Assembly: GCA_012295275.1 (NCBI GenBank)
Contig: CM022677.1
Span: 15,024,983-15,088,982 of the forward strand
Source of the DNA: Chrysomallon squamiferum
Lineage: Eukaryota; Mollusca; Gastropoda; Neomphalida; Peltospiridae
Direction of reading: 5' to 3'
Length of the DNA stretch: 64,000 nucleotides
Part shown: piece by piece, positions 13,303 to 24,864 of the stretch
How positions within the stretch are numbered: the first letter of the stretch is position 1
Layout of the letters: each line of letters opens with the position of its first letter
The notes under the pieces: generated by a model
Database searches by the model: none
Seen by the model: only the letters and a program-made list of their open reading frames with translations
Told to the model about the DNA's origin: nothing
Made by a program: the position numbers and the translations under genes

Positions 13303-14060
13303 ATGCAGTCAAAAGATAACAACGAACTACTTCTGTACTACAGTGCATTTGTAAGCAGTAACAGTTCGCAGTTGAAATACAAAAGTTCTCGAGGTGGTCG
13401 GATGACTCTTCTGGGCGATTTGATTGAGTTCATGGTGCCATCCTTCCAAGTGGTTATTTGTTCGGAGACTGTCATTGCCAAAGTGTTTCTACATTTCTGG
13501 AGTCCACGTCCCTTTCATCCAGGTGTTAGTGACGTAGTCCATCAGCAATGTTACCTTTTCATTCTGGGGACTGTAGGCAACTGTGTCAAAACATCCTCAA
13601 CTTTGTTCAGCGAGACCATCGGAAGGGCTGAAGCACAACTTTTGTACATCACTGTTTTCGATATATTCTGAAGCCAATCCTATTTTTGCGAACGACGCCA
13701 AATACTCTGAGTGTACTGGGAACTAAAAACGACTGAGTCGTGTGGTGAGGAATACAGCGCGTGCAGCGTTGTGAGCAGATCTCTCAGTGTCATCTGACGT
13801 CCTAGGAGCGGAATTAAATCCTACTCATGGCAGTTTTCTTGGATGTACTGGAATGTCACGGCCGCGTGGTTGTTGCTGCATCTGTTCTGCCGTCTGCAAC
13901 ATGTTGTCCACATACACGACGTAGGTTCTGCACTGCGAGTTAACAACACATTTCCAGTCTGTTCTCTACCCATTCTTTTTATACACGCGAAATGTATGCT
14001 CGTTATAATACAAATCCCTGCTGCCTCGTATTGTGTCAATATAAATCACTCGAACCTGTT
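13303..14060 (-). pseudogene. MULE transposase relic with FLYWCH zinc finger
   Basis: Reading the minus strand, 14040-13900 gives a FLYWCH-type finger: a TFRVYKK segment, WKC, a second Cys two residues after a Gln, then a hydrophobic strand. An in-frame TAG precedes the WKC. Further along, 13640-13350 gives the C-terminal part of a Mutator-like transposase, with RTNNHLEGWHHELN matching the RTNNxxEGWH signature of FLYWCH-linked MULEs. A TAG stands where that family normally has a Trp before this motif. The catalytic core between the two parts is missing. The plus-strand frame at 13303-13671 is only the complement. The first 70 bases of the window are the edge of the other copy. Confidence 0.65.
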
Positions 14061-14893
14061 CAGCTGCCAAGAGTTTCCCATTTCGATGCAAAACTTTATA
14101 CAGGAAAAAACTACAATGCGCAACAGCCTACAATGAAACACATATAAACAGCCTGCTCACTTTGAAAACATATAAAAATAAAAGATAACAAAAAACACAC
14201 ATAAACACACACACACACATCCACACACACACACACACGCACGCACACACACACAGAGAAGCGTATTTTCAACTGCTATCCCGAACAGTAATTTCGTTGG
14301 TAAAGAAAACACAACTCGCTCTACCGTAACAAATGGAAATGGAATAATTTAACATGCTAATCAGCATGATAGTTCGTTCTTACCTTTTAACTGCACACAA
14401 TGTCAACCAGATTCTAATTAGTTAAATATAACAAAAAAATATCCGGGCTTTTATAAGAAAGAAAAGGAACTCGCGTTATTTGACAACGTGTTGAACCTTG
14501 CCGCTAGACGTCTGTCGCCAGATCATTCTGCAAAACAAGAATCCTCTAGTGATAATTAATTCCGCAGTTCCCAGGCTTAAGATACAAAAGACACAGCAAG
14601 GGACATTTACAAATGGAAGATTCTTCTATCACACTGAAACAAAAATGTGTTCAAAGTTTTTTGAAGAGATGTTTATTGCATTCGTAACAGTTCATTGAAA
14701 TTTATCTTAAAACTGCATTAATAATGAATAACGAGACAACAACAGAAATAGAAAAAATAATATTTATTTTAAAAAAAAGTGTATATTCAAAATTTGGTAG
14801 TAAAACTCAGCTGCCTGAAATAAATATAATCTTTCAATTAACAAGAAAAATTACTAAAATAGATAGTCATAGAATTTTATGGTAGTTTGAAAG

Positions 14894-14896
<3 letters not shown>

Positions 14897-14968
<72 letters not shown>
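14897..14968. repeat. GA microsatellite, about 36 units
   Basis: Uninterrupted GA run, three times the length of the run at the matching position in the first copy. Confidence 0.95.
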
Positions 14969-14970
<2 letters not shown>

Positions 14971-15921
14971 ATATGAACAAGTGAAACAGAAATATAAGTG
15001 ATATGTTGAAAATCTAAAATGTGCTTAGACCATATTTTTACAATAATAATATCAGCTCAAAATATTTATTGTTAGCAAAGATAATAAGAAAAAAAAAATA
15101 CAGTATCTCCTTAGAAAATAATATTTAAGTTATTCTGTTTTTAAATTAATAATTCAATAAATAATTAAATAAATACATCTACATTGTTTAACCAGTCAGA
15201 TGGTTAAACTAATTCGGGAGCACCTGACGTCGTGTTCAAAATATTAAAATGTGAATCTTTGTTTGAATTAGGTCAATAAAATTGATTATTTGCAATAAAA
15301 AGGAAAGAAGAGAAAAGAAATCGCTCATAACTGATCCTGCTGAGGCAAACTTTTTGTGGAACATTTGAATCGGTTTCATTTTTTTATTTTTTTTTGTTGT
15401 TTGTGGTTGTCAGTTTTGTGACGTCAATTAAGCGCTGTGAAGACAGTGTTACTGGCGTTCCTACACAAAGTAGCTGGAAGTTTCGTAAACAAACTGAAGG
15501 GAGCTCGTGTTCTTAAAATCTTTTAAAATCACTTTATCTGCTGAAACTGATAATTTAATAAGGTAAGAGTTTCTTCACCATGTATGTGATACAGGATCCT
15601 TGTTTCCCTCTACCTGGAGTATCTGCTATTTTCATAAAGGTTTTGAGAATCGATCGCAAAAAGAGCGTCCGAATATTTTGAGCTACAGTATATATCAGTA
15701 GATTGTCTAATGTGATCCATCTGCTACAATAGATGTTGATCATATAATTTGTTTATAATGATGTGTGTATTAAACACTAAACTCTTGGTTTTGTTAATAA
15801 ACTATATTTATATATAAATATTTTAAATTATATTGAAAATAATATTATAAAAGTGTTTGGTTTTGTGCCCATACTTTTTTTTTTTTTTTTTTTACTAATC
15901 TTTGTTTTCCTTACGTCAAAA

Positions 15922-15923
<2 letters not shown>

Positions 15924-15994
<71 letters not shown>
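15924..15994. repeat. CT microsatellite, about 35 units
   Basis: Uninterrupted CT run, again about three times longer than its counterpart at about 1879-1903. Confidence 0.95.
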
Positions 15995-15997
<3 letters not shown>

Positions 15998-16272
15998 ATA
16001 TACATTTACCTAATGTTAAAAATAAAAATATAAATACATCAGAATCATTGATTATGCAAGTTCAACTGTATACAAACCTCTGAATTAGTAATTATTCTGT
16101 TTCATACTGTTCATTCTGTTTAGTGCCTTAAATCAAACATTATTTCATTTACCTAGTATTTCCTACAGGACTTTATTTAATTTAATTCTTAACCGTGGAG
16201 TCACTATTTCCATGACAGACATTGGTTTTATTTTTTTATCTATTAAACCTGTAAGCTTTAAGAGTATATTTT

Positions 16273-16322
<50 letters not shown>

Positions 16323-17021
16323 ATATAGACAACATTCCACTATTCTGAGAGTCTGATTAGAATAATACATCAATATAATCTATGATATAAACCGCAGGAC
16401 TATCTGCAAGAACAAATAAAAAATAATCTTGCTCTGTTTTATTTCTCTTGTTTTTTTTTTTTTTTTTTTTTTTCTATTTATTTATTTATTTATTTTTTTA
16501 ATTTTATTATTATTATTATTTTTTTTTTTGCGCCAATATTTGTAATCAGAGTATTTTTTTTAAAAATTTCTTAAAGATATTATGTTGCTTTTTATGTTCA
16601 CTAGCGTTGTCTATATATTTTGCTTGAGAAATATTTATTAGTTTAGTAGGGTATAGTAATTGTATACTTTTTACTATTTATCACGTGAAACTGGGTACAG
16701 AGGACACTTGTCTAAACCAGACGTATGTATATGTAAAAACAAAACAAATATATAATATATCGAGTTACCGAAAATAGCACAATGTACCAAAACCAAGTTT
16801 TATTTAGTGCTGGAAAAGTTTTTTTTTTTTTTTTTTTTTACTTTATAAATATTTTGCATAATTCTCTATCAAGATTATATATATTTACATATGTAACAGT
16901 GATTTAGAAAAATCATTATAATCCTCCATAATGTATAATAATTGTTTAATGTTATATAATTGTTTAATAATAAAAAAAATTATAATTATTTGAAAGAGAT
17001 TATAATTTTAGTTTAGAATAT

Positions 17022-18480
17022 AGTTAATTTTTCTGTATGGCTATAAAATGTATGTTTTATAAAGAATTATTTTTAATATGCTTTTTCTTTCAGTTGTTGG
17101 TGTGTGAGTTCATGTGTGTGTGTGTGTGTTTGTGTTTGTTTGCAGGAGTTTATGTGAGGTGATACAGTTATGGATATTATAAACAGAAACTTGTTTAAAT
17201 ACTAAAAAAAGAAATGAAACTTTTGTACACAAAATATTTTTATCTTATAGTATATATATATATATTTTATATAGTTTTTATTGCTAATCCATGATGTGTA
17301 CTGATTACTATTGGTTTTTGTTGTTTAATGTAGCAGGTATATAAAATATAAATTTATATTTTTAGACAGAAAATATGCCAGAGCTTTACAAACTTTTATT
17401 TTATTTTGTTTAGTTATATGATAATGTGTGACACATATATAATTTTGTTTTCTTAAAATAGCCTCATTTTTGATATTTTTATTTTATTAAGAAATAAAAT
17501 TAACTTCTTCACAGATTTTTTTTTTGTTTGTACCATATATGGTCTTTTTTTTATGACGGGGAGTGAAGAGTTGTACCAACCCCAAAACAATAAAATAATA
17601 AAAACAGAAAAATAATTAAACTTCCACTTACGGAAAAGAGAGCCTGTTTGTAATTTGAATTGCAAACCATCCAGAAATAATTTTGTATTTCCTTTCTTAC
17701 GATTAGTTTATGCTATAATTTATATGTTTATTCTTTCAGTTAGGTTTTGATTCACTTTGTAATTAACAGTGAATTCAGACTTGTCAAATGTTAAATTGTT
17801 ATAAAGAAAAAGCAAAATCAGTAGTAGATATTGGCAAATTGTGGAATTAAGGAGAAGAAAAAAATGCACTTTTGATAGCTTGTTTACCTTCTTAAGTAAA
17901 TATTGTTAAAATTGATAAAAATTAAGCACTTGGTACAAATGGGGCATAATTTGAGAGAAAATGAATGTGTGTGTGTGTGTGTGTGTGTGTGTCTGAATGT
18001 ACATGTATGAGTTAGTCTGTGTTTGCATATTGTGTATGTATCATGTGTGAAGATAAGTTATTGCTGCTGTCTGTCTATGTGAATGAGTACGTGACAAGTT
18101 TAAAACATGACTGTGTGTATGTTTTTAAGTTTGCATATTACAATAATAGTACATATGGGATTGTGTATTTTATGACTATATGTATGAAAGTGGGGTATGT
18201 GTATGTTTTTGTTCAAGCGCCTGTGTTTGTATATTTATGTATATAATCTGTCGGTGAGACTGTTTATGTGTGTAGCCTATCCAGTATATATGCGAGTGTG
18301 CGTGTGTGCATGTGTGTGTGTGTGTGTGTTTGTTGTGTCTGTAATATTATGTATGTATGTATATATGATTATGCTAAAGGATTTAATTATAAAATTTAGT
18401 TTATAAAACTAAATATAACCAAGGTTAACAGCTGACATTAAATTACGATTTTTCAGAGAAGTGCTTTGAACGACTGAGTC
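17022..18480. other. Non-coding upstream region of the secreted-protein gene
   Basis: AT-rich with GT-rich runs at about 17115-17140, 17966-17991 and 18295-18330. No exon was recognised. Confidence 0.5.
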
Positions 18481-18510
18481 ATAACGCTGACTGGAGACAG
18501 ATTAGTACAG

Positions 18511-18530
18511 TGACGTCACACGTGTATAAA
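18511..18530 (+). promoter_or_regulatory. CRE, E-box and TATA cluster
   Basis: Three classical motifs lie side by side: TGACGTCA (palindromic CRE) at 18511-18518, CACGTG (E-box) at 18519-18524 and TATAAA at 18525-18530. The TATA box is 82 bases before the ATG at 18612, which fits a start site near 18555 and a short leader. On the other strand the adjoining bases read GTAGCTCAGCTGG, a tRNA-like A-box, so a SINE relic may overlap the promoter. Function is inferred from motif order only. Confidence 0.5.
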
Positions 18531-18611
18531 CCAGCTGAGCTACAGCAGCCGGGCCCTGTTGTGTCTTCTTATCTAAGAATGATATGTAACTAGTTTTGAA
18601 ACTTTGGAAAA

Positions 18612-20477
18612 ATGTATGTTGTGAAGACCCTTCTACTTTTAGCGTTCTGCAGATTATGCCTGGGCAACATTCACCCATTACCAGCCTTCGAGGTTCGAGA
18701 TAAACACCGAATACATTTTCGATCAAACGCTTTGTCAAAGAAGGTAGTGTTTTTAACAGGCTACGAAATCATTAATTTTTGCTTCTGTCTGAAGAAAACA
18801 AGCTCGGTAAAAATCTCCAGTTTACGATACTCCAATGGCAACGATCCTGAAGTCATCACAACAGTTTTAAACCAAAAGAAAATGGGATCCCTTGTCACCA
18901 TATCACCAGAAACAGCTGGAGATAACTAGAATGTTTTTCATTCCAGTACCGATATGAAAGGATCAGTAATTCTGGAAAGAGGTTGGTATATTTTAAAGCT
19001 CCAGGTTCACGGATCTGATGGAGTGGAACTGAACACAGTCAGTCTAGATATTGATGACAGCAGTCTCGCGCAGGACATGCTGCAGTGTAAACTTCACTGT
19101 ACGAGTGATCTGCCCCATCTGAACTCTTCGTCTCGAATTAATGTCGACAAAAAAGCTAAACTTAGACAGAAAAGTTACCCATCTAAATGTGCGGAAGAGG
19201 ACAACGTCAAAATACCAGTATACCTCGACAGCGTGAAACAGTACAAACTAATAGCTACTCTACCAGTGTATAAAGCTTTTGTAAACAGAAGAGAACCAAA
19301 TAATACTGACTGTGTTGCTTTGTCTCCTCTCTACTGGAGTTTTACCCACCTCTGTTTGAATAAAACAAATAATCATTTATTTTCAAATTCGGCGACTATG
19401 AATGTGTATCCAGGACCTAGTACATCGAAAATAGCCGTATTTGAAATTTCATTCATGTTAAAGGGAAGATCAGAAGGTTACATAGATGCTGATATTGGGT
19501 CAGTTTTCAGTCTAAAAATCAAACCAGTGACCTTATTTGTAAAAATACAGGTTTCATACAGAGACAGAAACAAAAATTTAATTGCGCTCAAAGAAACTGG
19601 TTTACAACCCGGGAAAACTGACGTCGATTGGCAAATCCCAAACCTTTCTTGGATCGAACACAACGTAAATCTGATCAAAATTTCATTATCCGCACAGGAT
19701 GTATTTTCCATTTGTATCGAAGAAATAAAATTGGAAAGAAAACCTATGAAACCTGAAAAATATTTTCCTATATACACCAGTAACGAGTTCACTGTTATAG
19801 GTGTTGATATAGACTTTTGGTGGAGAAATCCGGAAACCATGAAAGTATATGTAAAAAATACTGACAAGCTTTATAGAAAAGTAGACTATTTTAAAATAAT
19901 TCTTCCAGTTCCTTGGTCAGAGGGTTACAGTGAGACACTTGTTATCTGTCAAGATGGAAACGTACGCCTGCTGCCCCTCCCTCCTGCAGGATTAGACTGG
20001 ATTCCGTTTGGAACATCAGTTGTGGTTGGAACATGTGATGTTGACCTGATCAGACCTGCTGCTTCCATTGATCACGTGGATATCGACGTCGATAAACGAG
20101 AGCTGAAGATTCTTTACAGAAATGGAGAAAAAGCAAAGCTGACGTTGATTTCGAAGGTGGACAGAACGGAACTCGTTGTTTCTGATCTCATATTTAAACA
20201 GTCCAGTAAGGGATTTCCATTTGCCACATTCCGATCAATGTACGTCGACGAGGGCAACACAGACAGCGACAGCATCATGGTGGACAGCTCCAGCGTGTTC
20301 AGTGTCATGGAGAACCTGAATGGTCGACATGGAAAAACGTTTACACTTTTCAGAAGATGCGAATCCAAACATCTGACTCTCAGTCCGGATATCCATCTGG
20401 AGTTATTGCGCACGCGCTACTCAGTATTGTTGTCAGGTAATCAGTCAGTGTTAAATAACATGACAGTTCACATGTAA
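18612..20477 (+). CDS. Intronless secreted protein with one in-frame TAG
   Basis: The frame opening at the ATG at 18612 encodes a signal peptide (MYVVKTLLLLAFCRLCLG), stays open to a TAG at 18927-18929 and resumes in the same frame to the stop at 20475-20477, 622 codons in all. The flanks look like one fold: PETAGDN before the TAG, NVFHSSTDMKG and ERGWYILKLQVHG after it, resembling a beta-sandwich in which a Trp would be natural at the interrupted position. The mature part has several Cys, potential N-glycosylation sites, no membrane segment and no recognised domain, so it is probably extracellular. A CRE, E-box and TATA cluster lies 82 bases upstream and AATAAA 86 bases downstream. A C-terminal copy occurs at 28853. 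The TAG may be mutation, readthrough, editing to UGG or sequence error. Confidence 0.7.
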
Positions 20478-20562
20478 AACCTGTTAGCGCTTATGTTTAT
20501 AATTATATTAAGTTTCAGATTTCCAGTTCACAATCTTATGTCTGAGACAATTTCTATTCTGA

Positions 20563-20568
20563 AATAAA
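20563..20568 (+). terminator. Poly(A) signal AATAAA
   Basis: AATAAA 86 bases after the stop codon, followed by a T-rich stretch. The same signal is kept at 29208-29213 in the second copy. Confidence 0.7.
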
Positions 20569-20599
20569 ACAAGTTTATTTTTGCATTCAGCTGTCTTAG

Positions 20600-21300
20600 A
20601 TTAAGCTTACATTTGGCATTAATTTGTACTAGATATAACATTTTAGAAAAAGAGATTGCGTTGGGCATCAGCTAAAGTGAACATAACAAAAAATAGAAAT
20701 GATAATAATAATGTTTCCTTACTGAGTAATGTTTTACTTTCTCAATGGTAACAAGTCTCCTAGCACATTCATAATTTGTTCACCGTTGCCAACAAGCTTC
20801 AAACATGGATGTTTTGGGATATTTATTCAGAATATCTAAACAAATGAAAACAATTATTAAAATTTGAATGTTTCCCCAAAACAAAGATTCTTGTGTTTAT
20901 AATACTGTTTAATAACACTAATTACCATAGTCAAGTCTGAATTGATCATTATCAGAATTGCTAAAGCAAGTTCATTTACATTCATGAACAGCTTTTTGTA
21001 TGGTATCAGGTCAATTGCCCCCTGGACACTGCCCCTAAGGACAACTGCCCCCATTTTTCTTCAAATATACCTTTCAAAGTTATTTTTAAGCAACATTCCA
21101 ATAAATTCGTCAAAGCTACCTAGAGTCAGCTAATTACTAATTGAACTTGATCAGAGGCATTTGGATTACTTTGATCTGCTAAAACGTCTGCTGAAACATA
21201 TTATCAAAAATCATCTAACACCAAAGCTAACGAAAGTCAGCTAATTACTAATTCAGGCTAATTAAATGCTAAAGATTCCTTTGATGTGGCAACTGATCAA
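20600..21300. other. 3' flank without a gene
   Basis: AT-rich sequence. At 21008-21055 there is a short C-rich patch repeating CAATTGCCCCC and CAACTGCCCCC, a pattern suggestive of a transposon end, also present at 29652-29696. Nothing else was identified. Confidence 0.4.
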
Positions 21301-21317
21301 TAATTAAGACGAATGAG

Positions 21318-21860
21318 ACAGTACATAAGGTCATAGCGTCAGAGTGTGGTCATCCAAAACTTGCGTTCGAAAACTATGTGTGTGTCCGACAGAAGAAACT
21401 CAGTGGTGCAGTGATTTCTTACGAGTGTGAAGGAAGAAGACAACAGGTTTGTAAAGGTAAACTGAACTGTGACTGGTTGCTTCTTTCATCTGGCGCCAAG
21501 TTCAACTCATTAGTCTAGCAGTTTGTTACAATACTGATGAAGATTTTGCTTTACTGATCCGTCAGCTGGAATTGCATTCGTTCCAGTGCATGAAAAGACG
21601 GCAGCTTTTGAAGCACTATCAGAAGCTGATGACCATAACTCTGTATTACAAATACGTGAGGACAACTTCATCGGTTTAAAGATAGATTAAGATGACTGCC
21701 TCCTATTGGGAGCTTTCGTTAGCAGTGGCAACTGTATGGTCGGTCATGTGACATTACCACATATGGCAATTGCAGCCTGGAATTTAAGGGGGGACATAGC
21801 AAAGATTGTACTTAGGTCTTGGACATTGCAGGACCTTAAACACTTCTAGAGAAGGTGGCG
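21318..21860 (+). pseudogene. FLYWCH/MULE transposon relic
   Basis: A plus-strand frame reads GHPKLAFENYVCVRQKKLSG and then a YEC...C segment, which fits the first half of a FLYWCH zinc finger as used by MULE transposases. After stops and shifts the sequence continues with FVPVHEKTAAFEALSEADDH near 21585-21640, like the segment joining the finger to the transposase core in such elements. The catalytic part is absent. The other copy (29955-30450) keeps the LEYFEDNFIG motif that is shortened here. It is not expected to be functional. Confidence 0.55.
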
Positions 21861-21899
21861 ACGCTGGTGGTGTTTGTTTTGTGTTCTTTTTGTTTTTTT

Positions 21900-22135
21900 C
21901 GTCCTGGCTTCATGTTTTTTGTTCTCCAACTCTAGAATTTGTATTATGATTTGTTTTACGAATCTGTTTCTCCTCCTTGGAGATGCCACAGTTACCATAT
22001 TGTAAATGTTAACATTGCTATATCTGAAATTACCTAATAATAAAGCCCTTTGTTTAGACAGTCATATATATTACGAATATATATTATACGTACAGCTAGC
22101 TTCCCCTCACCGCCCAGTTACACTCTCGCGTCAGA
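21900..22135 (+). mobile_element. Possible 5' LTR of the Ty3/gypsy relic
   Basis: The stretch carries an AATAAA at about 22039 and ends near CTCTCGCGTCAGAAGTGGGA. The GTCAGAAGTGGGA sequence is typical of the LTR to primer-binding-site junction in many animal Ty3/gypsy elements. No matching 3' LTR was found, and the left boundary is not defined. The copy at about 30480-30740 shows the same features. Confidence 0.35.
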
Positions 22136-22619
22136 AGTGGGATTTTAAGTCAATTAGGACTGAACCCGGACATTTAGAAATTAAGTGAAAGACGGCCAAT
22201 GGCTCACGTGACCAGGCATAGACAAGATTTGATGTTGACGATTATGCGAGACGACATGGTTGACGTCACGAGATTCCCAACTGAAGAGGGTTACTAAATT
22301 GATCCAAATTGATCCAAGAACATTTACATTTATTTTCAGTATTCAGTAAAGTTCAGTATATGTATGTTATAACCATTAGTAAAAATTTCTTGAGTCTACC
22401 TGTAGTTGGGATTGTGTAAAATGTTATTTTGTATTCCAGTGAATAATAGTTTATAAGTTAATATGGAGCTTTTGGAGAAATAAATAACTAAAAGCATGTT
22501 CACATCAGACAGTTAAACGATATGTCAAATTATCTTCTCTTTTATAGTCACTGGAGTCTAGTAAGATAAAATTTTACGCTTTTCATAAATCTTTAAGTCG
22601 ATTTTTAAGTAAAGTGTTG

Positions 22620-23400
22620 CTGTAGTTTTGAGGTGGTTTTCAAAGGAAGATGTCGCAAAAGGATTAGACAGCTATGAACAGCTTAGACGAGATTTTCAAA
22701 ACCTCGATTCCCAGTTTAGGGAGCAGGCCAAAGAGAATCAGATTCTTTCAGATTCGATTAGAAGTACGAGAGATAACGACTCTAAAGCATTCTAACTTTA
22801 ATCCTCTGCTCATATTCAGCCACAAATAATGTTTGGTGACACAGGAGCGCCATATCGGGCAGTTTCAAGGTAAGCCGGGATCGGACTTTAACGTGGAGGA
22901 CTGGATTCGCGATATCAAAGGTCAGCGTGAGTTAAAATGTCAAACTGATAACTGAGCCATACGTTTCCTAAAGGTGCACTTAGCAGGTCCTGCCAGGTTG
23001 GAAATAGATTATCACGACGATACTTCCTGACCCGCAGATATTGATCATGTTTTTCGTATATGAAGAAGTCGAAAACAGGGTCAGATGAATCTCTGTTGAT
23101 GTACAGCCATGAATTGCTAAGACTGTGTCAGCAGCTGGAACATGATGAATGTTAACATGGTCAGCGAGATCTGAATCTGAGAGATCCCTATTTGAGTCGG
23201 GAACTCAACCGACAGATGCTGGCTAATACAGCAGACTCCTTTTTTAATTGGGCCGTTGATTGGCATAAACGTTGTTCTTGGTATCCTGGGTAAAGAGGCT
23301 GCTGATAATCCTCTTTTGCCTTCGGAGATACCGGGGCTGATTTTTTACCATTAGGGAAACAGTTTACAAAAATCATTTGAAAATAACGTTCTGGAGATCT
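22620..23400 (+). pseudogene. Ty3/gypsy gag-like relic
   Basis: Degenerate coding sequence upstream of pol. One frame contains DVAKGLDSYEQLRRDFQNLD and a run of coiled-coil-like residues; a later one contains ELLRLCQQLEHDE and a DPYLSRELNRQML segment. Position and composition fit a retrotransposon gag, but stops and shifts are frequent. The matching copy lies at about 31200-31900. Confidence 0.4.
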
Positions 23401-23739
23401 TTGTTTTATGTCCTTTTATTAATGTTTCGGCAGCAAATGGTCACAGCATTTCACTTAAAGGCTGCAAATTTTAGGTAGAACCTTCCCACATATTTTTCTT
23501 TTTTTTTGTGGTAAACGATTTAGAAGATTCTAGAGTTGGAAATGTCTCCAGCGATGATTTCATTTTTAAACAGTTGGATATTGGGATAACTTAACTTGTA
23601 CGCAGGAAGGGAAAATGAACTTTGATCATCTGTTTAGTAAAGGCGATCATGATCTGGGATACTGTAGCATCATTAAACATAAAATTACCACCTCAGATGA
23701 TAACCCTGGATAGTCCCTTATCGCCGAGTTCCACCCAGT

Positions 23740-24720
23740 CAGTGGAAACAGTTAAAAGCTTATCTGCAAACCCTAAGTAGCTGTAGTCATTCTGCGCCCA
23801 AGTACTCACCTTATGTATCAGCTTTGGTACTTGTTAGAAAGTCCGGTGGAAAGCTGAGAATATGTGGAGACTTCAGCCTCTTAAATGCAAAACCTGTCAA
23901 AGATGCGCATCCACTTCCCCGTGTAGATGAAGCACTTGAGACATTGAAAGGCGCCAAGTATTTCTCTTCCATCGATCTAGCATGTGGATTTCTTCAGTGA
24001 AGAGGAAGAGGAAGACATTCCCAAGACTGCATTTCGCGCTGGTTCGTCTTATTATTATTTTTTTTAATACACCAGGATTTCCATGGGTTTGTTTAATCAG
24101 AGCAGCCTAATGGCTAATGCAGGTTTGCCTGGGAGAAGACAGTCTTCAGTCTCTGATAGTATACCTAGAAGTCATTCTTGTATTTGGACACACCTTCGAC
24201 GAAATGGAGTAAAGGCTAGAAATGGTATTTAGTAGGCTACACGTGTCATTTGCTTAAAAAGGAGGTTAAGTATCTTGGCCATGTTGTTTCAGAGACGGGT
24301 ATTTCTCAACAAGTTTCAGCTGTCAAAGACTGGAAAATACCAACAAGAAAACTGAGATCATTTCTTGGATTTACCAGCTACTATCGAAGGTTCAATAAGA
24401 GTTTTACCAACGTAGACGAACCCCTGCATTCACTGATAGGTAGTGGCAAGAAAAAGAAAGGAAAACTTGTGAGAAAGGATCCTGTAACTCGCAAAGCTTT
24501 TCAGGAATGCTGGCATCAGTCTTGTGACGATGCTTTCAATGCATCAACAGTTTAGCTGACTACAATTCCAAGCTTAGGCTACTCAGATTTCCAGAAACCT
24601 TTCATTGGTGAGATTGATGCAGGTTTTCAGGGTTTGGGAGCTGTTCTATCTCAAGAGCAAGATGGTCGAGTAGTGGTTATTTCTTCTGCCAGTCGAAGCT
24701 CAAACTTGATCTCTTGGTGA
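23740..24720 (+). pseudogene. Ty3/gypsy pol relic (RT and RNase H)
   Basis: The order of motifs is that of Ty3/gypsy reverse transcriptase and RNase H: LVRKSGGKLRICGDFSLLN, DAHPLPRVDEALETL and FSSIDLACGF (about 23828-23995), the active-site region reading YLEVILVFG where YxDD is expected (about 24160), YLGHVVSETGI and SFLGFTSYYRRF (24268-24390), then DAGFQGLGAVLSQEQ (24615-24660). Loss of the two catalytic Asp residues, several stops and a deletion after the first RT block show it is dead. Integrase is missing: telomere-like sequence follows instead. The second copy is at 32380-33300. Confidence 0.75.
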
Positions 24721-24864
24721 GGCAATGGGAGAAAATAAAGCAATTGTGTAACATTTGGTATCGTGTCATCCAACACGAGCGCAATATGCTATACCAATTA
24801 ATTTTGCCTCAGGCATTACGTGAAAAATCCATGCATTACACGATGAAGCTGGTCATCAAGGGTA

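Larger units (their letters stand above)
13973..17021. repeat. Second copy of the contig A end segment
   Basis: Collinear with 1-2915. Beyond 17021 this copy continues into unique sequence while the other stops at the N gap. It contains a GA run of about 36 units (14897-14968), a CT run of about 35 units (15924-15994), a CA run (16275-16320), several T runs and no recognisable gene. Confidence 0.9.

Noticed and set aside
13303-13671. Plus-strand ORF of 122 codons as a gene
   Set aside because: The complementary strand reads a recognisable MULE transposase C-terminus, so this frame is its shadow.
18894-18946. A 53-base intron (GTCACC...TTCCAG) removing the in-frame TAG
   Set aside because: 53 is not a multiple of three, so splicing would break a frame that is already continuous around the TAG, and the size is below usual animal introns.
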